Part shown: positions 15,324-24,652 of the stretch, piece by piece
Numbering within the stretch: the stretch's first letter is position 1
Layout of the letters: each line of letters opens with the position of its first letter
Assembly (NCBI GenBank): GCA_017443595.1
Contig: JAFSYU010000024.1
Coordinates: forward strand, 1-37,821
Reading direction: 5' to 3'
Source of the DNA: Clostridia bacterium
GTDB taxonomy: Bacteria > Bacillota > Clostridia > Oscillospirales > CAG-272
DNA: 37,821 nt
Notes under the pieces: generated by a model
Told to the model about the DNA's origin: nothing
The model's input: only the letters and a program-made list of their open reading frames with translations
Database searches by the model: none
Translations under genes and position numbers: made by a program

Positions 15324-17891
15324 ATGCGTATGAAAAAGGTAATTATAACAAGTTTTGCAGTGATCCTGGCAGTGGCGCTGTGTATCCCGATATACGCCGC
15401 GTTGAGTTCAAAGATCGAAGCATCTATGACAGATCATGAGACCGGTTATGAAGAAGAGACCGGCGAGCCATTCGGACGTGCGCCGGCGTACGTGATGATA
15501 AGATGCGGCAAAAATCAGATATATCCGGAATCGTACTTCAAAGGATCCGTAACGTATCAGGAGGAAGGCGATCCGGTCACAGAGGCGGGAACGGGCGCCG
15601 ACGGCGTTGATTACGCCGTATCCATAGCGTATAACAGAGGCGATACGCTGTCCGTATATTACGAAAGCTACGGCAGCGTCAAATACGTTTCTTACCGGCA
15701 GCAGGGCAGAGAAGACCATAATTATTCAGATGAAAGCTTTATAAACAGTTTTTTGGAAACTGCCGAAAACGGCGTTTACCGCTTTATCGTGACCGTAACT
15801 TTGACGGACGGAAACAAAATCGAGGAGTGGGAATATCCGTTTGACGTTGAAGTCTGCAAAGAAGAACTGGTCGGATCGGAAACAGACGGCGTTATATATA
15901 CCGACTACGGCTCGTACTGTGTCGTCAGCGGACACGGCGAGTCTGTTCCCGAAAACGTAGTTATACTCTCGTCCGTTGATTTTGACGGCAGGGAGCTGCC
16001 CGTAAGAGCTATAGGCGAAAACGCGTTTTCCGAATGCGCGGATATAAAGAGCGTGACTCTGCCGGATGGGTTGATAGAGATAGGCAAGCAGGCATTCTGG
16101 CGCTGCAGCGGTTTGCAGAGCATAAATTTGCCGCAAGGTCTTAAAAAAATCAAAAACTTCGCGTTCGGAACGTGCGGCAGTCTTGCAAGCGTGGCGCTTC
16201 CCGACAGTCTTGAAACGCTGGACGTCGGCGCGTTCGCGCTCTGCGGCAGTCTTACGAGCATAGTAATACCGGATAAAGTCACAAGCCTGAGCGAGGCAGT
16301 ATTTGCAAACTGCACCGGTCTGAAAAACGTTACGATAGGCAGCGGCGTAAGGAGTATACATTACAGAGCGTTTGAAAAAAGCGACGGGATAGAAAGCATA
16401 ATCATATCGGATAATAACCCGAAATATCACGCGTCGGGAAACTGTATTATTGAAACAAACAGTAAGAGGCTGATATTCGGAACAGACGACTGCGTCATAC
16501 CTGACGACGGAAGCGTAACGACAATAGCTTCAAGAGCTTTTGATTATCGGCTGAATCTGGAGTGTATCAACATACCGGCAAGCGTTGCAAAGCTGGAAGA
16601 TCGCGCGTTTAACGGGTGCCCGCGTCTTACGACCGTTTATTACGGCGGAACGGTCTCACAATGGGAAAGCGCAACAAAGACGGTATATTTGGAAAATCAA
16701 TACGTACTGAAATATCAGTGTACGGTCATATGCTCCGACGGTACGGTAGAGCCGGTAGTGGATTCCTGCATCGAGTACGGAACGGAGCCGTGGGATGATG
16801 AGGTCGAGGTTCAACCGGAAGAGTTGGAAAAAGGCGACTGCAACGGCGACGGAGCGGTAGATAACAAGGACGTTGTCGCTCTGTTCAGATACGTTTCCGG
16901 CAACAATAAAGTAAGCGACGAGTACGTATACGATTACAATAACGACGGCTTTGCCAATAATAAAGACGTTGTGGATCTGTTCAGAGTACTGAGCGGCGGA
17001 AAAGATACGGAAACTTCCGCAGTTACAGAAGAACAGGAAAATAACGAATACAAAATATACTTATACGCCAATGGTGAAGGCGGCGAAGGCGATGGAAAAA
17101 CCGAAGGCTATACTGGAAAGAATTTCCTTGGAATGGCAGATGAGTCAAAAAAACAGAATATGGGCGGAAAAACCATAGAAATATTCGGTGGCGAACAAAC
17201 CATGTTATATATGAAAACGATTTCATTCGGTATTTGTGATGAAAAATATGATATGTATATCGGAGATAACGGTTTGTTCACGTTTGGCGAGACTACGGGA
17301 AGATTAGCGACGTATGATTATTTGTCCGGCGAAAGAGCAGACGGCTTTACGCCTCCGGTAAATTCAAATTCAAGTCAGCAGGAGTTTATTGACTATGCAA
17401 AAAACGTGCTGCTTGAATATACGGGAACATCCGTTGATGACTGCGACGTATCCATAAAACAATACGGATCAACATATGATATGATATTCAGAAAAAGATT
17501 CAGCGGAATATACCGTATTGACGATATAATGGTGACAATAAACAACAGCGGCGACGTGCTGAAAATCAAAGCCAGAGTCTGTGACAATTTGTTTGAACGG
17601 TTCAAAGATGTGAAAATAGACGCAGAGAAACTGAAAGAACAGATATATGATCTGTCATACAATCCAAGTTACGCTTCATATGAAATATTATTGAGAGCTA
17701 TTCCGGACGGAAACGAGTTATGGGTGATTGCAGACGTAAACTATGAATATGAAAATAACGGAGAAACACTTTGCGGCGGAAGGCAATATATAACAAAAGT
17801 CGCAGAGATCCCGTCCGGGCAAAAGGAGCCGGAAACCTTTGATACCGAATTTGAAACGTGGGACGCGTACGCCGGCACCGAAGCGGAATAA
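15324..17891 (+). CDS. Large secreted BspA-type leucine-rich-repeat protein with internal dockerin
   Basis: 855 residues. ATG 15324 has GGAGG 4 bases upstream. A signal peptide covers residues ~1-28. Residues ~40-185 form a beta-rich domain of unknown type. Residues ~190-470 carry BspA/LRR_5 repeats, with the recurring pattern 'AF..C..L.S..LP..L..I' (IGENAFSECADIKSVTLPDG, IGKQAFWRCSGLQSINLPQG and others). Residues ~503-560 are a type I dockerin (GDCNGDGAVDNKDVVALFRY and DYNNDGFANNKDVVDLFRVL). A further ~285 residues of unknown, more A/T-rich coding follow, which is odd because dockerins usually end proteins. Known BspA repeats serve adhesion or surface binding; the dockerin predicts cohesin attachment. 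No promoter is obvious in 15170-15323. Confidence 0.9.
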   Translation: MRMKKVIITSFAVILAVALCIPIYAALSSKIEASMTDHETGYEEETGEPFGRAPAYVMIRCGKNQIYPESYFKGSVTYQEEGDPVTEAGTGADGVDYAVSIAYNRGDTLSVYYESYGSVKYVSYRQQGREDHNYSDESFINSFLETAENGVYRFIVTVTLTDGNKIEEWEYPFDVEVCKEELVGSETDGVIYTDYGSYCVVSGHGESVPENVVILSSVDFDGRELPVRAIGENAFSECADIKSVTLPDGLIEIGKQAFWRCSGLQSINLPQGLKKIKNFAFGTCGSLASVALPDSLETLDVGAFALCGSLTSIVIPDKVTSLSEAVFANCTGLKNVTIGSGVRSIHYRAFEKSDGIESIIISDNNPKYHASGNCIIETNSKRLIFGTDDCVIPDDGSVTTIASRAFDYRLNLECINIPASVAKLEDRAFNGCPRLTTVYYGGTVSQWESATKTVYLENQYVLKYQCTVICSDGTVEPVVDSCIEYGTEPWDDEVEVQPEELEKGDCNGDGAVDNKDVVALFRYVSGNNKVSDEYVYDYNNDGFANNKDVVDLFRVLSGGKDTETSAVTEEQENNEYKIYLYANGEGGEGDGKTEGYTGKNFLGMADESKKQNMGGKTIEIFGGEQTMLYMKTISFGICDEKYDMYIGDNGLFTFGETTGRLATYDYLSGERADGFTPPVNSNSSQQEFIDYAKNVLLEYTGTSVDDCDVSIKQYGSTYDMIFRKRFSGIYRIDDIMVTINNSGDVLKIKARVCDNLFERFKDVKIDAEKLKEQIYDLSYNPSYASYEILLRAIPDGNELWVIADVNYEYENNGETLCGGRQYITKVAEIPSGQKEPETFDTEFETWDAYAGTEAE

Positions 17892-17902
17892 TATATAACG
17901 AA

Positions 17903-17933
17903 AAAGGGGCTGTTTTCAAAATAGCCTCTTTAT
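17903..17933 (+). terminator. Terminator of the BspA-dockerin gene
   Basis: AAAGGGGCT (17903-17911) pairs with AGCCTCTTT (17923-17931), one GU pair. It starts 11 bases after the stop, with a short T-rich tail. Confidence 0.6.
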
Positions 17934-17994
17934 ACTGCCTTCCACTGTGGAGTTTTCTTAACGCGTCGAGCCAACCGAGAAGGCTTAATATTCA

Positions 17995-18021
17995 AAAACG
18001 GCACCGTGACGATGCCGTTTT
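17995..18021. terminator. Bidirectional terminator between convergent genes
   Basis: AAAACGGCA / TGCCGTTTT (17995-18003 / 18013-18021) gives a U-run on both strands. It lies 3 bases past the stop of the minus-strand phosphohexomutase gene. Confidence 0.88.
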
Positions 18022-18024
18022 ATC

Positions 18025-19740
18025 TTATTTATTTACTATTCCGCCGTGTATCTTCCTGAATTTTGCCAGCTTTTCGTCGGCTTCGACCGCGGTCTTTTCA
18101 CAGACCATATAGTAGAATTTTATCTTCGGCTCCGTGCCTGAGGGGCGGATGACGACCACGTCGTCGCCGAGTTTATAGTACAGCGTGTTCGTCGTATCGC
18201 CGTCAAGCACCGTTTTCGTACCCTTTTCAAGATCGTACAGTGCGGGGATCTTGTAATCTATATACGAGGTTATTTTCATACCCTCAAATTCTTTCGGCGG
18301 CTGATCGCGGAGGCTCTGCATCAGCGCCGCCATTTTGTCGAGTCCGTCCAAGCCTTCCATATACACGCTGTCGGTCGCCTCGCGGTAGAAGCCGTATTTT
18401 GCGTAAATCTCCTGCATCGCGTCGTATAACGTCTTGCCCTGCAGCGAATAATACGCCGCCGCCTCGCAGATCAGCATCGACGCGACGACCGCATCCTTGT
18501 CGCGCGCGTACGTGCCGCGCAGATAGCCGCAGGATTCTTCAAATCCGAGCAGAAAATGCGTGTCCGTTTCATCGTCTTCCTTTTCGTTCATCTTCTCGCC
18601 TATATATTTGAATCCCGTGAAGACGTCGTAGCAGTCGCAGTCGTTATCACGTGCTATTTTCGCCGCTAATTCCGTTGAGACGAAGCTCTTTATGATATAC
18701 GGATGTTTAGGATATTTTCCGGTGCGTTTTAAGGCGTTTATGATATACTCTATAAGCAGCGCGCCCTGCTGGTTGCCGGTGAGCGTTACGAATTCACCGC
18801 TTTTGGTTCTTACGGCTATTCCCATTCTGTCCGCGTCCGGGTCGGTTGCGATTATAAGATCGGAGCCTATTTCGTCGGCTATTTTGATACCCGGCTCGAA
18901 CACCTGCTTGAATTCGGGGTTGGGGTAGGGAGTAGTCGGAAATTCTCCGTCCGGTTCAGCCTGCTCCGGTACTATGCGCAGATTTTTTATACCTATGCGT
19001 GAAAGTATTTCAGGCACCATTTTATATCCCGCGCCGTTCAACGGCGAGTAAACTATGCCGAGCTGTGAGGCGTGCGCTATTGAATTCTTGTCAACGAGCT
19101 GGGCGATGACGGCTTCCATATACGGCTCGTCTACTTCCTTGTTTATATATTTTAATATTCCTTTATTCTGCGCCTTATCAAGCGGCATTTTTACAATGCC
19201 GTCAAGTACGTCGACGCGGCTCATATATCCGGATACTTTGTCAGCGAGTGCCGGTGCCATCTGCGCGCCGTCCTCCCAGTAGGCTTTGTAGCCGTTATAC
19301 TGTTTGGGGTTGTGCGACGCGGTGATATTTATACCTGCCGCGCATTTCAGATACCGCACGGCGAAGGATAAAACCGGCGTCGGACGCAGAGCGTCAAACA
19401 GATACGTTTTTATGCCGTTGCCGCAAAGCACTTCCGCCGCGGTCTTTGCGAAAAGTTCGGAATTGTTCCTGCTGTCGTACGCAATGACGACGCCGTCGTC
19501 AGCTCTGCCCTCGGCGTTGACGAGCGACGCCAGCCCCTGTGTAGCGTGCGCGACGGTATATACGTTCATGGCGTTTGTGCCGGCCGCCATAATGCCGCGC
19601 AGTCCCGCCGTGCCGAAGGTCAGATAACCGTGAAAATACAGTTTTTTCTTCTCCTCGTCGTAGTCTTTTAATTCATTTTTACACTCGTTACTTATTTTAT
19701 CCGATGATAACCATCTGGCATATTCTCTTTTGTAGTCCAT
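18025..19740 (-). CDS. pgcA: Alpha-D-phosphohexomutase (phosphoglucomutase type)
   Basis: 571 residues from ATG 19738-19740, preceded by AGGAG; an upstream in-frame ATG at 19788 falls in the promoter region. All four family signatures are visible: the active-site phosphoserine loop ITASHNPKQYNGYK (Ser ~142), the metal loop DPDADRMG, the sugar-binding GFEESCGYL, and the phosphate-binding RPSGTEPKIKFYY. It interconverts glucose 1-phosphate and glucose 6-phosphate (some relatives also act on mannose phosphates), feeding glycogen, nucleotide sugars and wall polymers. Length and layout match Bacillus PgcA-type enzymes (~570-580), hence the symbol. It is a single gene with its own promoter and terminator. 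Exact sugar preference is not readable. Confidence 0.93.
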   Translation of the reverse strand: MDYKREYARWLSSDKISNECKNELKDYDEEKKKLYFHGYLTFGTAGLRGIMAAGTNAMNVYTVAHATQGLASLVNAEGRADDGVVIAYDSRNNSELFAKTAAEVLCGNGIKTYLFDALRPTPVLSFAVRYLKCAAGINITASHNPKQYNGYKAYWEDGAQMAPALADKVSGYMSRVDVLDGIVKMPLDKAQNKGILKYINKEVDEPYMEAVIAQLVDKNSIAHASQLGIVYSPLNGAGYKMVPEILSRIGIKNLRIVPEQAEPDGEFPTTPYPNPEFKQVFEPGIKIADEIGSDLIIATDPDADRMGIAVRTKSGEFVTLTGNQQGALLIEYIINALKRTGKYPKHPYIIKSFVSTELAAKIARDNDCDCYDVFTGFKYIGEKMNEKEDDETDTHFLLGFEESCGYLRGTYARDKDAVVASMLICEAAAYYSLQGKTLYDAMQEIYAKYGFYREATDSVYMEGLDGLDKMAALMQSLRDQPPKEFEGMKITSYIDYKIPALYDLEKGTKTVLDGDTTNTLYYKLGDDVVVIRPSGTEPKIKFYYMVCEKTAVEADEKLAKFRKIHGGIVNK

Positions 19741-19769
19741 ATTAGTCTCCTGTAATGTTTGGTTGCCAT

Positions 19770-19798
19770 ATTCTACCACATTAAACAACGTATGTCAA
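19770..19798 (-). promoter_or_regulatory. Promoter of the phosphohexomutase gene
   Basis: Minus strand: -35 TTGACA (19793-19798), 17-bp spacer, -10 TAGAAT (19770-19775), about 30 bp before the ATG. Confidence 0.82.
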
Positions 19799-19904
19799 GT
19801 GCGGTGACGGACCGGTTTTTGGATTATTTTGTGCGCTGACGGCTCTGAAATTGCCAAAATACTCATAATTTACAAAAAGTTCACATAAAAATTTGCGTAA
19901 GGTA

Positions 19905-19933
19905 TTGCAAAAAAATAATTATTATGATACACT
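19905..19933 (+). promoter_or_regulatory. Probable promoter of the ribosomal superoperon
   Basis: -35 TTGCAA (19905-19910), 17-bp spacer, -10 TACACT (19928-19933) preceded by TGA (extended -10). The two boxes match consensus at four of six positions each. It lies in an A/T-rich tract upstream of a ~310-nt leader. Confidence 0.5.
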
Positions 19934-19939
19934 TGCAAG

Positions 19940-20251
19940 GCTTGATGTGCGATGAAGCGGGAGGTTGCCGTTGATCATAACGGGTTTTTCCGCAGAGTAT
20001 GTCCGATTTTAAACCGGGCGCAAGGATTTTGTATAACGAAATGACAGGTCAAAAATGGATATTCCCCGGACATTTCATAATCCGGCGGCAATCCGCAAAA
20101 ATGGCTTATGTTATTATCACCCGGAGCTTGTTTTGATCATCAGAACGGTTTCCGGTTTTCATAAGGGCAGAGGTGGAAACACCCGAAGCCGTGTTTGCAA
20201 AATTCCAAGACAGCCCTTTTAAATCACAAAATTTAAAAGGAGGAAACAACA
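19940..20251 (+). promoter_or_regulatory. Long leader of the S10 operon
   Basis: No ORF is credible here. Visible structures: CCGTT-GATCAT-AACGG followed by GTTTTT (19968-19988), a weak terminator-like hairpin; ATGTCCG (19999-20005) complementary to CGGACAT (20067-20073), which competes with GAAATG (20038-20043) pairing CATTTC (20071-20076); GGTG-GAAA-CACC (20172-20183); AAGGGC/GCCCTT (20163-20168 / 20213-20218); and a final hairpin CTTTTAAAT/ATTTAAAAG (20216-20239) abutting the rpsJ ribosome site. Ribosomal operons are often self-controlled by an encoded protein (for example L4 in E. coli); which protein would act here is unknown. Confidence 0.55.
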
Positions 20252-20578
20252 GTGGCAAAAAAGGAGATCATCAGAGTCAAGATCAGAAGCTATGATCACA
20301 CGCTGGCGGACGCAGCCGCGGAAAAGATCGCGGAAGCTGCAAAGCGCGCGGGCGGAAGAATTTCCGGTCCCATACCGCTCCCCACAGAACGTGAGATAGT
20401 AACTATACTCCGCGCGGTCCATAAATATAAGGACAGCCGTGAGCAGTTCGAGACCAGGACTCACAAGAGACTGATCGACATCCTTAATCCCTCGGACAAG
20501 GTCTTATCCGCGTTAACGAATATGGATCTTCCCGCCGGCGTTGAGGTAAAGATCGACGCAAGCTCTTCGCTGAAGTGA
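20252..20578 (+). CDS. rpsJ: Ribosomal protein S10
   Basis: 108 residues, GTG start with AAAAGGAGG 7 bases upstream. The family core is clear: [28 protein letters not shown] and the [12 protein letters not shown] loop. S10 sits in the 30S head and, as NusE, also joins the transcription antitermination complex. It is first of the superoperon; the gene upstream is a divergent sugar mutase rather than tuf/fusA, so the str operon is not adjacent here. The ribosome site is partly inside a leader hairpin (20216-20239), which could limit initiation. Confidence 0.98.
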   Translation: MAKKEIIRVKIRSYDHTLADAAAEKIAEAAKRAGGRISGPIPLPTEREIVTILRAVHKYKDSREQFETRTHKRLIDILNPSDKVLSALTNMDLPAGVEVKIDASSSLK

Positions 20579-20645
20579 TTCGGCACACAAAACAAGGTAA
20601 TGATTTGCGGTGTAATATAAATAAAATTCCTATATATTGCACGCA

Positions 20646-20675
20646 GACCGTTCGGTCATGTCGGAGAGATCCGAC
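20646..20675 (+). promoter_or_regulatory. Two adjacent hairpins before rplC
   Basis: In the 119-base rpsJ-rplC gap, GACC-GTTC-GGTC (20646-20657) and GTCGGA-GAGA-TCCGAC (20660-20675, GNRA-type loop) stand side by side just upstream of the rplC ribosome site. There is no T-run, so they are not a terminator. A protein-binding control site or an RNA-processing site is possible. Confidence 0.5.
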
Positions 20676-20697
20676 CAATAATTGAATGGAGGAAAAA

Positions 20698-21327
20698 ATG
20701 AAAAAAGGAATCATCGGAAAGAAGATCGGCATGACGCAGATCTTCGCAGAAGCGGGAAAAGTTATTCCCGTAACGGTCATTGAAGCAGGCCCCTGTGTCG
20801 TCGCTCAGAAGAAGACCGTTGAAAACGACGGCTATGACGCCGTTCAGCTCGGTTACGGCTACGTATCCGACAAACATTTAAGCAAACCCTTAAAGGGTCA
20901 CTTCAAGAAAACGGATTCCGCTCCCAAAAAGCACTTAAAAGAATTCAGACTTGAAGACTGCAGCGCCTACAACGCAGGCGACATCGTTACCGCGGACGTC
21001 TTCGCGGCAGGCGAGAAAGTCGATATCACCGGCATCACAAAGGGCCGCGGATATTCCGGCGTTATAAAGAGATGGGGCTGCCACAGATTAAGAATGACTC
21101 ACGGTGTCGGACCTGTTCACCGTCAGCCCGGTTCAATGGGCGCCAACTCCAGCCCGTCCCGCATCTTCAAAAACAAGAAGATGGCAGGTCAGTACGGTGC
21201 GGAGCAGGTGACCGTCCTCAATCTTGAGGTGGTCAAGGTAGACGCCGAGAAGAATCTCATCGCCGTTAAGGGTGCCGTTCCCGGTGCCAAAGGCGGCATA
21301 GTGTTCATTCGCAACACTGTTAAATAA
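20698..21327 (+). CDS. rplC: Ribosomal protein L3
   Basis: 209 residues from ATG 20698; the in-frame ATG at 20686 contains the GGAGG site itself and is not the start. It begins [15 protein letters not shown], has [17 protein letters not shown] and the conserved [20 protein letters not shown] loop that reaches toward the peptidyl-transferase centre of the 50S subunit. L3 is an early assembly protein binding 23S rRNA. Usual length. It is separated from rplD by 20 bases. Confidence 0.98.
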   Translation: MKKGIIGKKIGMTQIFAEAGKVIPVTVIEAGPCVVAQKKTVENDGYDAVQLGYGYVSDKHLSKPLKGHFKKTDSAPKKHLKEFRLEDCSAYNAGDIVTADVFAAGEKVDITGITKGRGYSGVIKRWGCHRLRMTHGVGPVHRQPGSMGANSSPSRIFKNKKMAGQYGAEQVTVLNLEVVKVDAEKNLIAVKGAVPGAKGGIVFIRNTVK

Positions 21328-21347
21328 GCGGGGAGGAGGATATAACA

Positions 21348-21971
21348 ATGGCTAATTTCAAAGTAGTTACCATGGCAGGCAAAGCAGCCGGTGAAGTAGA
21401 ACTTGCGGATTCCGTATTCGCTGTCGAACCCAATGCTGCAGTAATGCACGCCGCAGTACGCGCATACCTGCTCAATCAAAGACAGGGCACACAGTCCACT
21501 CTTACCCGTACAGAGGTTTCCGGCGGCGGCAAAAAGCCGTGGAGACAAAAAGGAACAGGCAGAGCCAGACAGGGTTCAACCCGTTCACCGCAGTGGACAC
21601 ACGGCGGCGTAGCTCTCGGTCCGAAGCCGAGATCTTACCGCACAGACCTTAACAAGAAGGTCAGAAGACTTGCTCTTTGCTCGGCTATATCCGAAAAGGC
21701 CAAGAGCGAGGATCTTGTGATAGTAGACGCTATCACGACAGATGCATACAAAACCAAGACGATGGCTGAGATGCTCAGCGCAGTCGGAGCCGGCAAGAAA
21801 GCTCTCGTAGTGCTTGACACCGTAGACGAGAAAGTAATAAAGAGCTTTGCAAACATCCCCGGCGTAAAGACCGCTCAGTTCAACACTATCAACGTATATG
21901 ACGTTATCAACGCCGACACGTTCATAGCAACAAAAGAAGCCGCCGTCAAGATCTCGGAGGTGTACGCATGA
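21348..21971 (+). CDS. rplD: Ribosomal protein L4
   Basis: 207 residues. The extended loop lining the exit tunnel is clear (GGGKKPWRQKGTGRARQGST and SPQWTHGGVALGPKPRSY). L4 binds 23S rRNA and in E. coli also represses its own operon by binding the S10 leader, making it the first suspect for the long leader at 19940-20251. Its stop overlaps the rplW start by four bases (ATGA), implying translational coupling. Confidence 0.98.
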   Translation: MANFKVVTMAGKAAGEVELADSVFAVEPNAAVMHAAVRAYLLNQRQGTQSTLTRTEVSGGGKKPWRQKGTGRARQGSTRSPQWTHGGVALGPKPRSYRTDLNKKVRRLALCSAISEKAKSEDLVIVDAITTDAYKTKTMAEMLSAVGAGKKALVVLDTVDEKVIKSFANIPGVKTAQFNTINVYDVINADTFIATKEAAVKISEVYA

Positions 21972-22261
21972 AAACAGTATACGATGTTTTAATAAGACCG
22001 ATAGTTACAGAAGCTACGATGACCGAAATAGCTGACAAAAAATACAGCTTTGAGGTACTTCCGGAAGCAACAAAGCCGGAGATCGCAGCCGCCGTTGAAA
22101 AAGTTTTCGGCGTAAAGGTCGCAAAAGTAAACGTACAGAACGTTAAGAAGAAACCCAAGAGACTCGGTGTACACAGCGGTTACACCAAGGGTTGGAAAAA
22201 GGCTGTAGTAACGCTTAAGCCCGATTCCAAGTCCATCGAGTTCTTCGACGGTATCATGTAA
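21968..22261 (+). CDS. rplW: Ribosomal protein L23
   Basis: 97 residues, start overlapping the rplD stop, GGAGG inside the rplD end. It shows VLIRPIVTEATMTE and the AVEKVFGVKVAKVNVQNVK core. L23 surrounds the exit tunnel and is the docking site for trigger factor and SRP. Normal length. Confidence 0.97.
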   Translation: MKTVYDVLIRPIVTEATMTEIADKKYSFEVLPEATKPEIAAAVEKVFGVKVAKVNVQNVKKKPKRLGVHSGYTKGWKKAVVTLKPDSKSIEFFDGIM

Positions 22262-22274
22262 GGAGGGGTAAACG

Positions 22275-23105
22275 ATGTCTGTTAAGAAATATAAGCCCAC
22301 AACTCCGGGCAGAAGACATATGACTTCTCCGTCTTTCGAGGAGATCACAAAGAAGTCCCCGGAGAAAAGCCTGATCTTCACAAAGAAGAAACATGCCGGC
22401 AGAAACAGCTACGGCAAGATCACCGTTCGTCACAAAGGCGGCGGCAACAAACAGAAATACAGGATCATCGATTTCAAGCGTAAAGACGAGCGCGCAGCGA
22501 CCGTTACCGCTATAGAATACGATCCCAACCGTACCGCATATATCGCCCTCATCCAGTATGAGGACGGCAAGAAGGCTTATATCGTAGCTCCGCTCGGCCT
22601 TAAAGTCGGCGACGTGATATATTCCTCAGCCGATGCCGATATCAAACCGGGCAACGTGCTTCCGATAGCCAACATACCCGTAGGTACTTTCATAAACAAT
22701 ATCGAGCTTTACGCGGGCAAAGGCGCTCAGCTCGTAAGATCAGCCGGTACAGCCGCTCAGCTCATGGCTAAAGAGAACGGCGTAGCGCAGATCAGACTCC
22801 CCAGCGGTGAAGTCCGTATAGTCGGTCTCAACTGCAAGGCTATGATCGGCCAGGTCGGCAATCTTGAGCACGAGAACATAAAGCTCGGCAAAGCCGGTAA
22901 GACACGTCACATGGGCGTGCGTCCGACTGTTCGCGGTTCCGTTATGAACCCGTGCGATCACCCGCACGGCGGCGGTGAAGGCAAATCACCGATCGGCCGT
23001 CCTTCTCCCGTAACACCGTGGGGCAAACCCGCTCTCGGTTATAAGACGAGAAACAAGAAGGCAAGGACCGAACGCCTCATCGTAAAACACAGGAACAGTA
23101 AGTAA
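22275..23105 (+). CDS. rplB: Ribosomal protein L2
   Basis: 276 residues. [13 protein letters not shown] at the N-terminus, [17 protein letters not shown] in the middle, and the C-terminal [20 protein letters not shown] with the conserved histidine near the peptidyl-transferase centre. L2 is needed for subunit joining. AGGAGG site 9 bases upstream. Confidence 0.98.
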   Translation: MSVKKYKPTTPGRRHMTSPSFEEITKKSPEKSLIFTKKKHAGRNSYGKITVRHKGGGNKQKYRIIDFKRKDERAATVTAIEYDPNRTAYIALIQYEDGKKAYIVAPLGLKVGDVIYSSADADIKPGNVLPIANIPVGTFINNIELYAGKGAQLVRSAGTAAQLMAKENGVAQIRLPSGEVRIVGLNCKAMIGQVGNLEHENIKLGKAGKTRHMGVRPTVRGSVMNPCDHPHGGGEGKSPIGRPSPVTPWGKPALGYKTRNKKARTERLIVKHRNSK

Positions 23106-23122
23106 GAAGGAGGGAAACAAAA

Positions 23123-23398
23123 ATGTCAAGAAGTCTGAAAAAAGGACCGTTTGTTGAGGAAAAGCTCTTCAACCGCATCGTTGCGATGAATGAGTCCAAT
23201 AACAAGCAGATCATCAAGACCTGGTCCAGAGCATCAACGATATATCCCGAATTCGTAGGCCACACGATAGCCGTTCACAACGGTAAACAGCATGTCTCCG
23301 TTTTCATAACGGAAGACATGGTCGGACATAAGCTCGGTGAGTTTGCACCCACACGTACCTTCAAAGGTCACGCGGGTACCAAGGACAAAGCGAAATAA
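23123..23398 (+). CDS. rpsS: Ribosomal protein S19
   Basis: 91 residues. [14 protein letters not shown] start, [20 protein letters not shown] and the C-terminal [16 protein letters not shown] are diagnostic. S19 sits in the 30S head with S13. AAGGAGGG upstream. Confidence 0.98.
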   Translation: MSRSLKKGPFVEEKLFNRIVAMNESNNKQIIKTWSRASTIYPEFVGHTIAVHNGKQHVSVFITEDMVGHKLGEFAPTRTFKGHAGTKDKAK

Positions 23399-23416
23399 TA
23401 GGGAGGAACACTTCAA

Positions 23417-23752
23417 ATGGAAGCAAGAGCATATTTAAAATACGCCAGGATATCCCCCCGCAAGGTCTGCATCGTCCTTGACCTCATCAGAGGCAAAAAA
23501 GTTGATTATGCAATGGGTGTCCTGAAGAACACACGCAAAGCCGCAAGCGAGTATCTTATAAAGCTGCTCAAGAGCGCGGAAGCCAATGCTGAACATAACT
23601 ACAACATGGATCCCGAGAAGCTCTACGTTGCGGAATGCTTCGTATGCCCCGGTCCTACGCTCAAGAGGATACAGCCGAGAGCGAAGGGCAGCGCGGACAG
23701 GATCCTTAAGAGAACGAGCCACGTCACAATCGTTCTTAAGGAAAAAGAATAA
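23417..23752 (+). CDS. rplV: Ribosomal protein L22
   Basis: 111 residues. [18 protein letters not shown], then a hairpin region with [20 protein letters not shown] that lines the exit tunnel, where macrolide-resistance changes occur in other species; nothing unusual is seen here. GGGAGG upstream. Confidence 0.98.
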   Translation: MEARAYLKYARISPRKVCIVLDLIRGKKVDYAMGVLKNTRKAASEYLIKLLKSAEANAEHNYNMDPEKLYVAECFVCPGPTLKRIQPRAKGSADRILKRTSHVTIVLKEKE

Positions 23753-23773
23753 TCGGAGAGGAGTTAAAGAATT

Positions 23774-24652
23774 ATGGGACAAAAAGTTAATCCGCACGGT
23801 CTCCGTGTCGGCGTTATCAAAAAATGGGATTCAAGATGGCTCGTATCCGATATGGATTTCGGTGATACGATAGTAAACGACTATCACATCAGAGAATTCC
23901 TTAAAAAGAAACTTTATAACGCAGGCGTGCCGAAGATAGAGATCGAGCGCAGCAACAGCGCCGTAACGGTCATAATCTACTGCGCGAAGCCCGGTATGGT
24001 AATAGGCCAGAAGGGCGCCGAGAAAATGAAGCTTGAAGCGGAAGTGAAGAAGATCGTCAAAGACGATATGATCCACGCCGTAACACAGCGCGCTATAAAG
24101 AATCACAAAGCTGATATCGATCTGCAGGCGGCTCTCAAAGCGATAGTCGTTCCTGAGGTAAGGATCAATATCTTTGAAGTAAAATCACCCGATCTCAACG
24201 CTCAGCTCGTTGCTGAAAGCATTGCCGACCAGCTCGTTCGCAGAATAGGCTTCCGCCGTGCGATGAAGAACGCCATAGGCAGAGCAATGAGACTCGGTGC
24301 AAAGGGTATAAAAGTTTCCTGCGCAGGCAGACTCGGCGGCGCTGAAATAGCCCGTACGGAGCACTACCATGAAGGAACTATACCGCTTCAGACTCTGCGT
24401 GCCGATATCGAATACGGCTTTTCCGAGGCTAACACGACCTACGGTAAGATAGGCGTTAAGGTCTGGATCTACGGCGGAGAGGTTCTCAACGAGAGCAGAT
24501 CCGGCGGACAGAGACGCGACAGAGACAACAGAGACAGAAGAGACCGCCGCGGCAGCCGCGATAACCGCGACAACAGAGATAACCGCCGCGACAACCGCGA
24601 TCGCGAGAGAAAACCTTACAACAAGGAGGAACGCCGCGATGTTAATGCCTAA
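23774..24652 (+). CDS. rpsC: Ribosomal protein S3 with Arg/Asp/Asn-rich tail
   Basis: 292 residues. It begins [19 protein letters not shown], has a KH domain ([17 protein letters not shown]) and the C-terminal core [20 protein letters not shown] to VWIYGGEVL. The core ends near residue 240, where most bacterial S3 proteins stop soon after; here ~50 more residues follow, made of degenerate RDNRD repeats (24506-24615). The tail is in frame, with the rplP ribosome site inside its end and a 14-base overlap with rplP, so it is genuine coding sequence. S3 forms the mRNA entry channel with S4 and S5. The tail is predicted disordered. Confidence 0.97.
   Translation: MGQKVNPHGLRVGVIKKWDSRWLVSDMDFGDTIVNDYHIREFLKKKLYNAGVPKIEIERSNSAVTVIIYCAKPGMVIGQKGAEKMKLEAEVKKIVKDDMIHAVTQRAIKNHKADIDLQAALKAIVVPEVRINIFEVKSPDLNAQLVAESIADQLVRRIGFRRAMKNAIGRAMRLGAKGIKVSCAGRLGGAEIARTEHYHEGTIPLQTLRADIEYGFSEANTTYGKIGVKVWIYGGEVLNESRSGGQRRDRDNRDRRDRRGSRDNRDNRDNRRDNRDRERKPYNKEERRDVNA

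Noticed and set aside
24500..24651. Frameshift or assembly error at the rpsC end
   Set aside because: The tail stays in frame, keeps the rplP ribosome site and start overlap, and shows regular codon use.
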